From Neorhizobium sp. NCHU2750 (GTDB lineage: Bacteria > Pseudomonadota > Alphaproteobacteria > Rhizobiales > Rhizobiaceae), in the NCBI RefSeq assembly GCF_003597675.1, contig NZ_CP030832.1:124001-188000 (forward strand): a stretch of DNA of 64,000 bases, given 5' to 3'. Both the position numbers and the translations under genes were made by a program. Below the pieces are notes generated by a model that searched no databases, was not told where the DNA came from, and saw only the letters and a list, made by a program, of their open reading frames with translations. The number at the start of each line of letters is the position of its first letter. Position 1 is the first letter of the stretch. Below, piece by piece: positions 36,280 through 45,369 of the stretch.

Positions 36280-36875
36280 ATCGCGGGCTCGATGGGGCAT
36301 GTCTGATCGGGAGACCGGCTGCGCTTCGATTGTCCTCCCGCAACGGCAATGTTCAGATTTCCGACCCCGAAGCCCTGCGGCCTTCTCCTCTCCCACTAAC
36401 AAATCTGTATCTTGCCGCCCTCCATTTCATTCCGTCCTGATCAGGTGCGGGCCAACGTCCCCGATCTATGCGACTGCCATCGAGGCCGCGATAGGCGCGG
36501 CTCGACCATCAGAAAAGGAAATCGAAAAATGGCGACCATTGGCACCTTCACCTCTACCGAAAATGGCTTCACCGGCTCGATCCGCACTCTCGCCCTCAAC
36601 GTCAAAGCCCGCATCGCCCGGGTCGAAAACCCCTCAGACAAGGGACCGCAGTTCCGCGTCTACGCTGGCAGCGTCGAACTCGGCGCGGCCTGGCAGAAGA
36701 CCTCCGAGCAGGGTCGCGACTACCTCTCGGTCAAGCTCGATGATCCGAGCTTCCCGGCCCCGATCTACGCGACGCTCGCAGAAGTCGAAGGCGAAGACGG
36801 CCTTCATCTCATCTGGTCCCGCCCGAACCGAGACTGATCGGGATCACGAGGCTCCGCCACCGGCGGGGCCTTCTC
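36280..36875 (+). repeat. Duplicated DUF736 unit, copy B
   Basis: Second copy of the unit at 34393-34985, including the shared upstream sequence (GCGGGCTCGATGGGGCATGTC), gene and terminator, in the same direction. Confidence 0.75.
36529..36837 (+). CDS. DUF736 protein, copy B
   Basis: 102 residues, six replacements relative to copy A (for example TEN for EKN at residues 10-12, S for T at 48, H for Q at 93). Same start context (AAAAGGAAATCGAAAAATG). The two copies sit on either side of the SyrB-like pair. Near identity implies recent duplication or ongoing gene conversion. Confidence 0.9.
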   Translation: MATIGTFTSTENGFTGSIRTLALNVKARIARVENPSDKGPQFRVYAGSVELGAAWQKTSEQGRDYLSVKLDDPSFPAPIYATLAEVEGEDGLHLIWSRPNRD

Positions 36876-36878
36876 TTC
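36848..36878 (+). terminator. Terminator of DUF736 copy B
   Basis: Hairpin GAGGCTCCGCC/GGCGGGGCC followed by TTCTCTTCT. Confidence 0.55.
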
Positions 36879-37157
36879 TATCTAAGAACCAAAGCCGGAC
36901 CGGGCATCGAGCCCGCTCCGGATTTTCTGGTGCCATATGGAGAGGTGGGTAGCTGCTCAGAATGCACGATGGTGCCAATCGGCAATACCGGCGTCAAGGA
37001 TGAGCGGTACCCCCAATCTGCTCCTGCTGCCCTTTCGGCCACCCTCCGCATATCGGCTCCCCCACTCCCCAGCTCTGCCGGTCGCTTGCGCGATCCTTGA
37101 CCCCGGCATCCCCTCTGGGACCCGCCGGTCATCTTTCACAAGCGTCAGGAGACGAAG

Positions 37158-37328
37158 ATGACCTACGAACTCGAAATCCAGATCGAAGAGCTGCGGGCCG
37201 AGCTGCGTAACGCGGTCGACGGTGTAGAGCACCTTCAGATTCAGGCCGAGCTTGCAGCCGCGGAGCGGCAACATGCGGCCGAAAAGTCGGAATTCGAGGC
37301 TGTGCAGAATGCAGAGCCGCCCTATTGA
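37158..37328 (+). CDS. 56-residue acidic coiled-coil protein of the backbone
   Basis: ATG at 37158 with AGGAGACG just upstream; stop at 37326-37328. The protein (MTYELEIQIEELRAELRNAV and on, ending NAEPPY) is a single acidic coiled coil with a conserved-looking C-terminus. It is related to short MTYELE proteins that accompany DUF736 genes in rhizobia. Its start signal and codon use support it strongly for its size. Confidence 0.7.
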   Translation: MTYELEIQIEELRAELRNAVDGVEHLQIQAELAAAERQHAAEKSEFEAVQNAEPPY

Positions 37329-37421
37329 GGGTGGCATCTCGGCCTACAGTCTAGCGTCGCTCGAACACCGACGATATATTTCCCATTGCATAACGTTCAC
37401 TCATGAAGTTAGGGCTCCGGA

Positions 37422-37877
37422 ATGACGACAAATGACGAGCGATTTATCTCATTCGCGGAATTTAAGCGTGGCTTATCTGAAGCGCGTCAACCTTGGACCG
37501 CAGAGAGGATGGCGTACCAAAGATTCACCATGCTCTACTTGGTGCCAACATTCTTTTTGATCGCAACGGTTACCATCGTCGTTGGTGGCATCGCGAAGTG
37601 GCCTGTCCTCGACAGCTTCGGCAAAATAATTGCTGCCGCGACGCTGACCTATCTGATGGGCATCATGGCTTTTGTCCTTGCTCGCGTTGATCGCGGACAC
37701 GGATTTGGTGTCCTGATCGGTCGGATCATATGGCCTTTGCCAATTTTCTCTGACGTGAAAAAGAAGCTCAGGGAGCAGGCAGAATTCCGGATGAACGCCG
37801 ACCCGAGAGAACTCTATGACCATGAACGTGCCCGCTACGAGCGTTTCGCAAAAAAGATGGGCGCAAGACGACGTTGA
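37422..37877 (+). CDS. Hypothetical membrane protein
   Basis: 151 residues with two membrane helices (about residues 37-62 and 72-95: LYLVPTFFLIATVTIVVGGI and LTYLMGIMAFVLARV). The cytoplasmic tail is basic and ends REQAEFRMNADPRELYDHER, then YERFAKKMGARRR. No family recognised. It stands alone between the backbone block and the WGR gene. Confidence 0.6.
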   Translation: MTTNDERFISFAEFKRGLSEARQPWTAERMAYQRFTMLYLVPTFFLIATVTIVVGGIAKWPVLDSFGKIIAAATLTYLMGIMAFVLARVDRGHGFGVLIGRIIWPLPIFSDVKKKLREQAEFRMNADPRELYDHERARYERFAKKMGARRR

Positions 37878-38083
37878 GTTTTCAGTGGGAATTCGCCAGC
37901 TGCACGGCGATATGGCGCGGCCTGACATGAAGGCTAAATTGACTCCAGCTCCTCTGCCGCACTCATGGCAAGGCTGGCCGGAGACCGGCGCCGCCACGAC
38001 CGGGGCCATACTGCCACGATCGGCTAACAGACGGTGTCAGTGGACACGTGGGTCGGCCTTGGACTTAACCTAGGTTTGACAAA

Positions 38084-38416
38084 TTATCTGCGCAACATCG
38101 GTTGCAGGGCAAAGGTCACGGGGCGGGGAAGTTCGATATCTGGAAGGCAAGACTGCCTCGCGGCGGATCCGCGTTTCCTCGGAGAGTACCCTCGGCGTCG
38201 CTTACGGCACGCGATGTCGAGAAACAGTGAAACTGCCTCTCTTTCGCTTTCAAAATAGTGGATCAGCTCTTGCCCTTGCGTTCCGATCCGCCCCCAGCGG
38301 CGCCGCAAGCAGATTTCTCCGAACAACGTTCGCTCAATGGCGAGGGCATAAAACCGCGACATGTCCTTTTGCCGATCGGTGCGCTCGATATAAATCCGGT
38401 AGGGTTGCGTGATCAT
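38084..38416 (-). CDS. WGR-domain protein
   Basis: 110 residues starting MITQPYRIYIERTDRQKD. The WGR domain is clear (FYALAIERTLFGEICLRRRWGRIGTQGQELIHYF). Such domains bind nucleic acid in PARPs and polyA polymerases, and short stand-alone WGR proteins are common in rhizobia. The C-terminal part (RKRRRGYSPRKRG) is basic. The molecular role is not known. Confidence 0.85.
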   Translation of the reverse strand: MITQPYRIYIERTDRQKDMSRFYALAIERTLFGEICLRRRWGRIGTQGQELIHYFESEREAVSLFLDIACRKRRRGYSPRKRGSAARQSCLPDIELPRPVTFALQPMLRR

Positions 38417-38570
38417 GGCCAAGATTCGCCCGTTGTGACTCTTTAGTCCAACGAGAGTTTTGAATCAGTCGGCTGATATCGATTCATTTGCGTGATGCTT
38501 TTACGCGGTTTATCTCGGCGATGCGGCCAGCATTCCGGATTCCAACATGTCTTGCGTCACCGGTTCGGTC

Positions 38571-39869
38571 TCAGTTGTGTCGATCTTGCTTCTCCGGATC
38601 GGTGCGGGTCGCGCGGGGACCGATTGCGACAACCAACGCACTCGCGATCGCCATAAATGCAAAGAGCAAAAACATCGCGGGCCCCCCAAGCGATGCAAGT
38701 GTAAGGCTGCCGATGACTGGACCCAGGAAGCTTCCTCCATTGCTGATGGCATGCACTCCAAAATAGCCGCCCTTGTCGGCATCTGATGCCAGACTGTCCA
38801 CCAGCACATACTCTGCACAAACGACCAACACCTCGGCAATCGACAGCAGAAACATTGACGTTATCAAAGCCGGCGAGGCAGTCGAACTGGCAAAGCCTAT
38901 CTGGCTCGCGCACAGCATGACGCAGCCGGTCAGCAATGCGGTTAGACCGCCTGCGCGCGCTATCATCCGGCTCAGGATGGGATTTGCCAGAAGCACGACG
39001 ATGCCATTAATTGAGACGAGGATTGCATAAGTTTGTTGGCCGTTTGTTGTCGTCGATACGAGGTAAGGACCCAATGTCGCCGACCAGTGGCTGAAGACCG
39101 ACAGAGCGAGCATCCCGCCGCAGATGAGGCAGAACAGGCGCCTGTCCCGCAAAGGTTTCCGGAGGGCGGCGACTGTTTGATGGAACCCGGCAAGGGTCTT
39201 GGGCGTCTGATCAAGCGTCGGCATCACGACGGGGGCGAGGAAAAGAAGCAGTGCTGCGAGGATTGTGCCTGCGATGAAAAAGCCAGTGGGCGTCGCGGGT
39301 CCTGCCACGACGCTGACGATGGGACCGATCGCCCATCCCAGGTTGGATGCGGTGTAACGCCAGGAAAAGTGGGTGAACCGTTCCCGTTCGCTCGATGCAT
39401 CGCTGATGATTGCCTTCGATATCGGATTAAACAATGCGACCGAAATCGCCGCGGTCGTATAGGCGAGACCGTACGCCAGGGCTTCGCCCGCAAAGCCCAT
39501 GACCGTGATGCTCAATGACAGCATCCCCAGAACAAGCGCTAGAACCGCTTTGCGTCCGATCATGTCGGACCACGCACCGGCGAAGGGAGAAACCATTGCG
39601 CCAACAAGTGGGCCTATGCCGAGAAGCAGGCCGATCCCGACCAATCCCATACTAAAATCTCGATGCAGGATGATCGCGACAAAAGTCAGGCTCATTGCCC
39701 GCGCCACGGACACGAAGAACGAGCCAGAGACGATGAAGAGGACTGCCTGCGGAATGCTCAGCAAATCGTCCAAGGATCTGCGTAAATTCCTCAATTTGGA
39801 GAACCTCTGCTGGCTGTTAGGCTCGTCGGATTGCTCCGGAATTTTCCGGGAGTGCAAAGCCCAAGGCAT
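38571..39869 (-). CDS. MFS transporter divergent from a LuxR regulator
   Basis: A protein of about 432 residues with twelve predicted membrane helices and the MFS loop-2/3 signature GAWSDMIGRKAVLAL. It is a proton-driven exporter or importer of a small molecule. Start is uncertain: ATG 39869 lies 20 nt from the luxR ATG on the other strand, while a TTG near 39795 would give about 406 residues, closer to the usual length and leaving a real intergenic space. The position back-to-back with luxR suggests export of the product of the neighbouring operon or joint control. Confidence 0.8.
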   Translation of the reverse strand: MPWALHSRKIPEQSDEPNSQQRFSKLRNLRRSLDDLLSIPQAVLFIVSGSFFVSVARAMSLTFVAIILHRDFSMGLVGIGLLLGIGPLVGAMVSPFAGAWSDMIGRKAVLALVLGMLSLSITVMGFAGEALAYGLAYTTAAISVALFNPISKAIISDASSERERFTHFSWRYTASNLGWAIGPIVSVVAGPATPTGFFIAGTILAALLLFLAPVVMPTLDQTPKTLAGFHQTVAALRKPLRDRRLFCLICGGMLALSVFSHWSATLGPYLVSTTTNGQQTYAILVSINGIVVLLANPILSRMIARAGGLTALLTGCVMLCASQIGFASSTASPALITSMFLLSIAEVLVVCAEYVLVDSLASDADKGGYFGVHAISNGGSFLGPVIGSLTLASLGGPAMFLLFAFMAIASALVVAIGPRATRTDPEKQDRHN

Positions 39870-39889
39870 TGAGGGAAAGGAGAATTCGC

Positions 39890-40621
39890 ATGGTAGGAGA
39901 CACACGGTTGATGAGGTCCCTGGCAAGGTTGCAGCCGGTCGTCCATTCCTCCGAATTCGAGCCTGCGCTGGGCGCTGTCACCGCGATCTACGGACTCAAA
40001 CACGCAACCTGTCTTATTGTGCGAACAGGTTTCGGGTCGACAATGTATCCCTTTTTCTGCACGACATATCCTCGGTGCTGGACGGACCTTTACCTCGCAC
40101 GGTCCTATTTCGCTATCGACCCGGTGGTCGATATCATCCGGTGGGCACGTCTGGCGGTGGACTGGTCTCGTCTCCAGAGGACTGGACCGGCTGTCGATCG
40201 ATTTTTTGAGGAGGCGCGCGCCAACGATGTCGGCGCCAGTGGCTTGACGGTGCCGGTCAGGGGCCCGAACGGCGAGCGCTCGCTGTTTTCCGTCACGTCT
40301 GATCTTCTGCCGGATCCCTGGGCAGAAATCAGTGAAGGACTGGGCCATGACCTTCAGGTTCTTTCCCACTACATGCATGAAAAAATCCTGGCCGTCGCCG
40401 ACATCGAAGCTGGCGCCACGGTGCGGCGTCTTTCGGCGCGTGAAAAACAGTGTCTCGAAGCGCTTGCATCAGGCCGGCTGCAAAAACAGATTGCGGCTAC
40501 GCTTGGCTTATCGGAAAGTGCCGTCAGGCTTTATCTACGGTCTGCCAGACGCAAACTCGGCGCAACAACGAGTTATCATGCCGTTGCCAAGGCAATCCTG
40601 TTCGAACTGATTTCGATCTAA
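39890..40621 (+). CDS. LuxR-family quorum-sensing regulator (no luxI in the window)
   Basis: 243 residues. The N-terminal autoinducer-binding domain has W64, Y68, D77, P78 and W92, exactly the spacing of TraR W57, Y61, D70, P71 and W85, so the pocket for acyl-homoserine lactones is intact. The C-terminal HTH (RRLSAREKQCLEALASGRLQ, LGLSESAVRLYLRSARRKLG) is of the LuxR type. GGGAAAGGAG stands before the ATG at 39890. No acyl-homoserine-lactone synthase gene is present here, so it may respond to signal made elsewhere in the cell or by neighbours. A lux-box-like dyad lies 57 nt beyond its stop. Confidence 0.9.
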   Translation: MVGDTRLMRSLARLQPVVHSSEFEPALGAVTAIYGLKHATCLIVRTGFGSTMYPFFCTTYPRCWTDLYLARSYFAIDPVVDIIRWARLAVDWSRLQRTGPAVDRFFEEARANDVGASGLTVPVRGPNGERSLFSVTSDLLPDPWAEISEGLGHDLQVLSHYMHEKILAVADIEAGATVRRLSAREKQCLEALASGRLQKQIAATLGLSESAVRLYLRSARRKLGATTSYHAVAKAILFELISI

Positions 40622-40677
40622 GTGACTCGCCTTCCACGCCGCCCGTCCTCTATCCACGCTGGCGTCTACTCCCGTCA

Positions 40678-40697
40678 ATCTGGCGAAATCGGCAGGT
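40678..40697 (+). promoter_or_regulatory. lux-box-like dyad
   Basis: ATCTGGCGAAATCGGCAGGT: 20 bp with outer half sites matching ACCTG-N10-CAGGT in 9 of 10 positions and internal dyad CTGgCGa/tCGgCAG. It lies 117 nt before the methyltransferase-like gene and downstream of luxR on the same strand, where a LuxR-activated operon would be expected. Confidence 0.5.
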
Positions 40698-40813
40698 TGT
40701 TGCCGTCGCAAAGCCCATCCACACTCTGTGCTTGCTGACCGACCGGCACTGACAGTTCGGCACGGGATCGTCGGCTTCCACCTGCGATCAGAGAGTCTGG
40801 ATGGAGATACGTC

Positions 40814-41884
40814 ATGATCGATGCCGAGCTTATAAAGCGGTGGCGCAGCGCCCCTCGCCTCAATGACTTTGCTGCCTTCTTCGAACGGACTGCCGCCGGC
40901 CAAGGTGGTGCTCCAGACCTTGGCGAGCCGCATATCGATCTCGGCCTGCTCGACTTCGATCTCGAGGCCACCGTCTTTGCCGATACGCACAAGCGGCTCT
41001 GGGGTCCCTTCGATCGTCATTATTTTGCGAGCATACCCTATCGCTTGGAAGAGGAATGCCGATTGGGGTCGGCTCTCCTTCAAAAGGCGCTTCGGACATG
41101 GGCCCAGACCGCCCGGCCGGCCAGCATCTATACGCTCGGCACGGGAACCGGCTGCCTTGCTCGAACGCTCGCACTGCTTGGGGCCGGTCGGATTGAAGCA
41201 CTGTGCTGCAGCCCGACAGCCGCCAATCAAGAAGCATTCCTCGCGAACCGCGCCAGCGATCACGCGCATTTTTATCATGGCCCGTTCTTCGAACTCGATG
41301 AGGGTCGATACGTCATCGACCCGGCGCTTCAACGTTTTCGCGGTGGGTTCGATATCCTGTTCGAGGACACCACCTTCCAGATGTATGATCATGACCGTGT
41401 CAGACAGATCGAATTCATCTATCCTCGGATCAAGCCGGGCGGTCTATTGATCCAGGTTCAGAAACTGGCCCATCCCGACGCTGGCGAATACCAGGCACGC
41501 GAGAGACAGAAGGACGAATTGTTCAAGTCGCGATATTTTTCGCCGACCCTGATTTCCGAAAAGAAGGAAGAAGTACTGGGCACCATGACCAATATGCAGG
41601 TGGACAAGGCCAGCACAGTCGATGCCCTCAATTCCTTCTTCCGCTATTCCGTCGCGACATGGAACAGTGGCAATTTCTACACCATCGTGTCGTCTAATTC
41701 CGGCATCGCGATTGTCGAATTCCTGGCTCTCCTTCTGCAACCGGCGATCCCGCCGGCATTCTGTCGAGAGACTTTGCCCGCGGTCTGGATCGATACGGAC
41801 ACCGACCCGATCAGGTCGATCTTGGCGTGGCGCCGGCCGAATTCCATGCCTGGTATCGTGGCCGATCGGTTGCTGGCATCATGA
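40814..41884 (+). CDS. SAM-dependent methyltransferase-like protein
   Basis: 356 residues. Residues 104-135 (SIYTLGTGTGCLARTLALLG) form a class I SAM-binding motif with LGTGTG at 108-113. FDILFEDTTFQMYDHDR (about 179-195) is motif-IV-like, and IKPGGLLIQVQKL fits the post-motif strand. The N-terminal 100 residues and the C-terminal 110 (SVATWNSGNFYTIVSSNSGI) do not match a methyltransferase subfamily known to me. It stands between a lux-box-like dyad and the 468-residue protein gene, which starts 14 nt after its stop. Substrate unknown; a small-molecule pathway is likely. Confidence 0.7.
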   Translation: MIDAELIKRWRSAPRLNDFAAFFERTAAGQGGAPDLGEPHIDLGLLDFDLEATVFADTHKRLWGPFDRHYFASIPYRLEEECRLGSALLQKALRTWAQTARPASIYTLGTGTGCLARTLALLGAGRIEALCCSPTAANQEAFLANRASDHAHFYHGPFFELDEGRYVIDPALQRFRGGFDILFEDTTFQMYDHDRVRQIEFIYPRIKPGGLLIQVQKLAHPDAGEYQARERQKDELFKSRYFSPTLISEKKEEVLGTMTNMQVDKASTVDALNSFFRYSVATWNSGNFYTIVSSNSGIAIVEFLALLLQPAIPPAFCRETLPAVWIDTDTDPIRSILAWRRPNSMPGIVADRLLAS

Positions 41885-41897
41885 TGCCGATGGCAAC

Positions 41898-43304
41898 ATG
41901 ATCGAGACGCGGGCAAAGTACGCAACGCCTGGACAGGTTCGTGCGGCGCTGACATCGCTGATGCCCCCGCTTGCTGACTTTTGGTCGCGATCGCTTCGGG
42001 ACTATGCTGCCTTTGCGTATCAGCCGGTCCCGTTTCGTCCAGCGAGTGCTGCACGATCATTTGCGAAGGACCGGCTGCGAGATGCCGTCACCCGCGCCGC
42101 TTTGCGCGCCGGACATGGCCATCAGGAAGCCCGATCTGCCGGTCGCGAATTGTATGAGTCACCTGTGGTGCAGACAGGCCCCCATTGTCTGATGCTCTAT
42201 GAGCCAGATGCCTTCTACACCCATCTTTTCAGCCTGATGGGCCTGCAGGCGTATGGTCGGAACTGGCATATCGCTTATGCCGGCTCGACGATGTCGTTCA
42301 ACGAGGCGGCAAAGAAAGGACCTGGTTGGCTGCGGGTCGGTGGCGAGCCCCTCAACGTCTTCGGATTGCCGCGCAGCCGCATGGACGGTAGCAGCATCTG
42401 CTGCAGCAACGGCCCCTTGCGGTTCTCCTTGACCAATGCCGCCGGCCAGATTGCGCCAAACGCTGCTGCCGCTCGCCTCGTGGGGCAACTGCCTTCGTCC
42501 TCATTTCAAACCGCCGCCGAGGCTATCAAAACCGCGAACGGCAAGTTGTGGAATGGCGGCATGTCGTCGATCGCGAAGCTGCTGCTGCTCGATGATTTCG
42601 ACCTGGCCGACCTGATTGCAGATCATCTTGACCATTCCGGATCCTGGTTGACGACCGCGGTATTCTCGGGCGGTGGCGCCGCGAGTATTGTGCAGACAAT
42701 CGATGGTCTCACCTCTGGACCTTGGCGCGGGTGGATACGGCGGTCCACCGATTTCTTCTGGTTGGTGGGCCGAGACCGCATCCAGCCGTTGCGGCTGGAA
42801 GGTGGTTTTCTTCGAAGCCCGAATTCGACGAGTTTGGCCATAGAGTTCACGCCATCGAGCATTTCCGAGGCGCTGAGGAAGCATATGCTTCTACCGAACC
42901 TGTTCATGTCGTTTCTCGTCCTGTCGATTTTGCCGGGTATCCGCGCGCTTGGAGGCTGCCGCCAAACTGTTTACCTGCCGCTGATGCGCTACCTCGTCGC
43001 CATTGCTATCGCGCGATCGGGTGATCAGTCCCTGCTGGACGATTTGTGGAACGATGACCGGCCTTCTCTCTGGGGACATCGAGTCTTGCGGCCGACCAAA
43101 GGGGATCCTTTCCTCGAAATGGAGCGGGCGGGCGCAGTCGAACACCTGCTTGCGCTATATGCTGATATGCCGCTGATTGAAGCGAGTGGCGACCTGGTCG
43201 CATTTACCGGCGATCCGATCTGGGAGGGCACGTATCGCTCGTTATTTTCCGGTCTCACGGGACCGGCGTGTTCGCAATGGGCATGGTCGGGTTTTGCGCG
43301 ATGA
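41898..43304 (+). CDS. 468-residue protein of no recognised family
   Basis: The protein starts MIETRAKYATPGQVRAALTS; an open frame extends upstream into the previous gene, but this ATG is the first after its stop. It has no signal peptide. Sequence features are LMLYEPDAFYTHLFSLMGLQ, GGEPLNVFGLPRSRMDGSSI, a central FSGGGAASIVQTIDGL segment and a moderately hydrophobic C-terminal region (LLPNLFMSFLVLSILPGIRA). I recognise no catalytic motif. It is coupled to the methyltransferase-like gene (14 nt gap) and probably acts in the same pathway. Confidence 0.7.
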   Translation: MIETRAKYATPGQVRAALTSLMPPLADFWSRSLRDYAAFAYQPVPFRPASAARSFAKDRLRDAVTRAALRAGHGHQEARSAGRELYESPVVQTGPHCLMLYEPDAFYTHLFSLMGLQAYGRNWHIAYAGSTMSFNEAAKKGPGWLRVGGEPLNVFGLPRSRMDGSSICCSNGPLRFSLTNAAGQIAPNAAAARLVGQLPSSSFQTAAEAIKTANGKLWNGGMSSIAKLLLLDDFDLADLIADHLDHSGSWLTTAVFSGGGAASIVQTIDGLTSGPWRGWIRRSTDFFWLVGRDRIQPLRLEGGFLRSPNSTSLAIEFTPSSISEALRKHMLLPNLFMSFLVLSILPGIRALGGCRQTVYLPLMRYLVAIAIARSGDQSLLDDLWNDDRPSLWGHRVLRPTKGDPFLEMERAGAVEHLLALYADMPLIEASGDLVAFTGDPIWEGTYRSLFSGLTGPACSQWAWSGFAR

Positions 43305-43763
43305 AAGAAAGGGGACAATGAGAGGCTGCAGTCAGTTTTCGGAAGATTGCGAAAGGCCAATCCCCCAGACCTGTCTGAGCGGAACGTTTTGGCCGGGGGA
43401 AGTCGGTCCCGCGTCCCGCTTTGCGGCCGCTATGCTGACGCTCCTGCGGCGTCCCTCTTTCCGTCAAAAACGTGACGAGAATTCCCGGTTTCCCGGTGCT
43501 GCCGGTCGGCGCCCGGCGCGATGCTGAAACCTCCGATGTTCTTCATTGTCTTGCTCGAATCCGGCCTGGCGCCGGTTGATCCGAGCGTGGGCGTCGAACC
43601 TTTCCTTTATCGTGCAGCTTTCATATTGGGCCAAAGTTGAAGAGCTCGGAGCCGGCTCCTGGTGACCCGCATACCCTTGCTGAAGCCAAGGCCAACTCCA
43701 TCTGCGACATGGAGCGCCCAATCGTTCTAGCGGCGACTTAATCTCCTTCTTCGGCGAATAATT
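43305..43763. other. 459 bases without a supported gene
   Basis: Short frames on both strands look like decayed sequence (for example SCTIKERFDAHARINRRQAG on the minus strand near 43560-43640), with no family I can name and no start signals. Confidence 0.45.
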
Positions 43764-44285
43764 CTACGAAACTACGCCAAATCGATCATGAATTATTCCA
43801 ATTTCCCTCTCGCTTAAATTGGACACCGCTACCCCGATTAAATAACCTTTTGACACAAGAAACTCAACTCTTCCGGCTTGTATCGACTTTTCGTATCCAT
43901 AATGAATTCCGAAATATACTTCCAATCGTGTTTCCGTAATGGAGACATAGATGTTTGAGCTTATGTCAATTTTGGAAATACGTCCTTTATTCGGAAATTC
44001 TATTCCTTCATCAAAGCGCAATATCGGTAGGCCATAAGCTTTTTCTTCACCGCGATTTAACGCGCTCGAAAGATGGCCGCCTGAAAGGAACGTGAAGCCG
44101 GATATGACAAGTTCATCCTGGGGCACTTGAAAATCAAAGAGGTGGGTATTGAAATCACCGATCCTGATATGACGCGCGCCGGCTACTGGGGATGGGCGTG
44201 ATCTAAACGAAACTGGCACTTGATCGTCAAATATGACTACGCACTGCTCGTCGCTAATTTCTTTGATTCTTTCGACTTTAAGCAT
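43764..44285 (-). CDS. Putative immunity protein of the RHS toxin tip
   Basis: 173 residues, MLKVERIKEISDEQCVVIFD and on, soluble and beta-rich, with no recognised family. It is placed 11 nt downstream of the RHS toxin tip, the usual place of the cognate immunity gene. The gene is much richer in A/T than its surroundings (many AAA, TTT and ATA codons), as often seen in toxin-immunity cassettes acquired by transfer. The function is inferred from position alone. Confidence 0.5.
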   Translation of the reverse strand: MLKVERIKEISDEQCVVIFDDQVPVSFRSRPSPVAGARHIRIGDFNTHLFDFQVPQDELVISGFTFLSGGHLSSALNRGEEKAYGLPILRFDEGIEFPNKGRISKIDISSNIYVSITETRLEVYFGIHYGYEKSIQAGRVEFLVSKGYLIGVAVSNLSEREIGIIHDRFGVVS

Positions 44286-44296
44286 CCATTGAGTCC

Positions 44297-45165
44297 TTAG
44301 TACGAAGCAGCGTGTATCAAAGCAGGAAGCTGGCCGGCTTGGCGTGCGGGCGAGAACAATAACTCCCAGCCTCCTGCATTTACCAAGCCGCCATACGGGA
44401 CGCCGCCCTGTGTAGCTGAACCAACAGCAGCCCGTAGCTTTGTCAGTTCACTCTGCGTCCCGATGTTCACCAGATCGGTGGATACGCCACGGCCTAAATT
44501 TCCGAGCGCATATTCCGCCATATGCTCCGTCGCGTTCGGCGCAACCCAGATATCCGCTCCGCTGGTAGCCAAGGTGAACGAACGTGGTATAGCTGTGCCC
44601 TCATAAACACCCTGTGTAGCCGTAACCGCATCCCAGACGGTTCCCGTACCTTCTGCGGCAACGGCAGCCGATCTTCCCAGCAGCCCGGCTGCGAATTCTG
44701 CTCCTGAACCGAGGAGAGCTCCTCCTGCACCCGATAGGGCAACTTCTCCCCAATCTGTGCAGCTTACGTTTCCACCATTCTTATACATTTGGTAAGCAAA
44801 GTCGCCTCCCGCACCAAGCGCACCTCCAATTAATGCGCCAGCGAGACCGAATTGGCCGGTAGAATCTGCCTCGTTGATGGTGTTCCCATTGACATAGGCA
44901 CAGAGATTGCCGCTCTGATCCGCTGCTTCCCCGGCAGGATCTCTGGAAAGCCACCGCCCCGCGACAGGATCATAGGCTCTGAACTGCGTCAGATAGAGAC
45001 CACCGTCGCTGTTATAGATTATGCCCGCATAGCCATAATCGGTGGCCGGCGCCGTCGATTGCAATGCATTTCCGTATGGATCAAAATCATGGTCGGCGCC
45101 GAGGTGGTGCCGGCAAACGCACGACGAACAGAACCGATCTGATCACGGCCATAGTAGTATGGCCG
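44297..45165 (-). pseudogene. RHS-repeat protein C-terminal fragment with toxin tip
   Basis: The conserved RHS core appears as RPYYYGRDQIGSVRRAFAG in one frame. After a one-base shift near 45090 it continues as TDYGYAGIIYNSDGGLYLTQ, FRAYDPVAGRWLSRDPAG, then NLCAYVNGNTINEADSTGQF. Here RHS cores end and variable toxin domains begin. The 190-residue tip contains a Gly-rich hydrophobic linker and a C-terminal domain (VWDAVTATQGVYEGTAIPRS, ADIWVAPNATEHMAEYALGN, NAGGWELLFSPARQ) that I cannot assign with certainty to a known toxin class. The N-terminal thousand or more residues of a full RHS protein are missing. Confidence 0.65.
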
Positions 45166-45369
45166 GATGGACGTGCCGGGTCGCTCCACAGGTGGTAGAG
45201 CGCAGCGCGTTCCTGAAGCTCGTTGAAATTAATGCCCACCCTTTGCATTTGATGGTGGCAAAAAGGCTGCGAAGGGTATCCGGTCCCGCTCACCGGATCG
45301 GTGATCGCGCCGCTTCGCGGCTAGGAACGTGCACCTTAAGCGAAACGTAGCGGTCAGCCTCCTGCCCTA

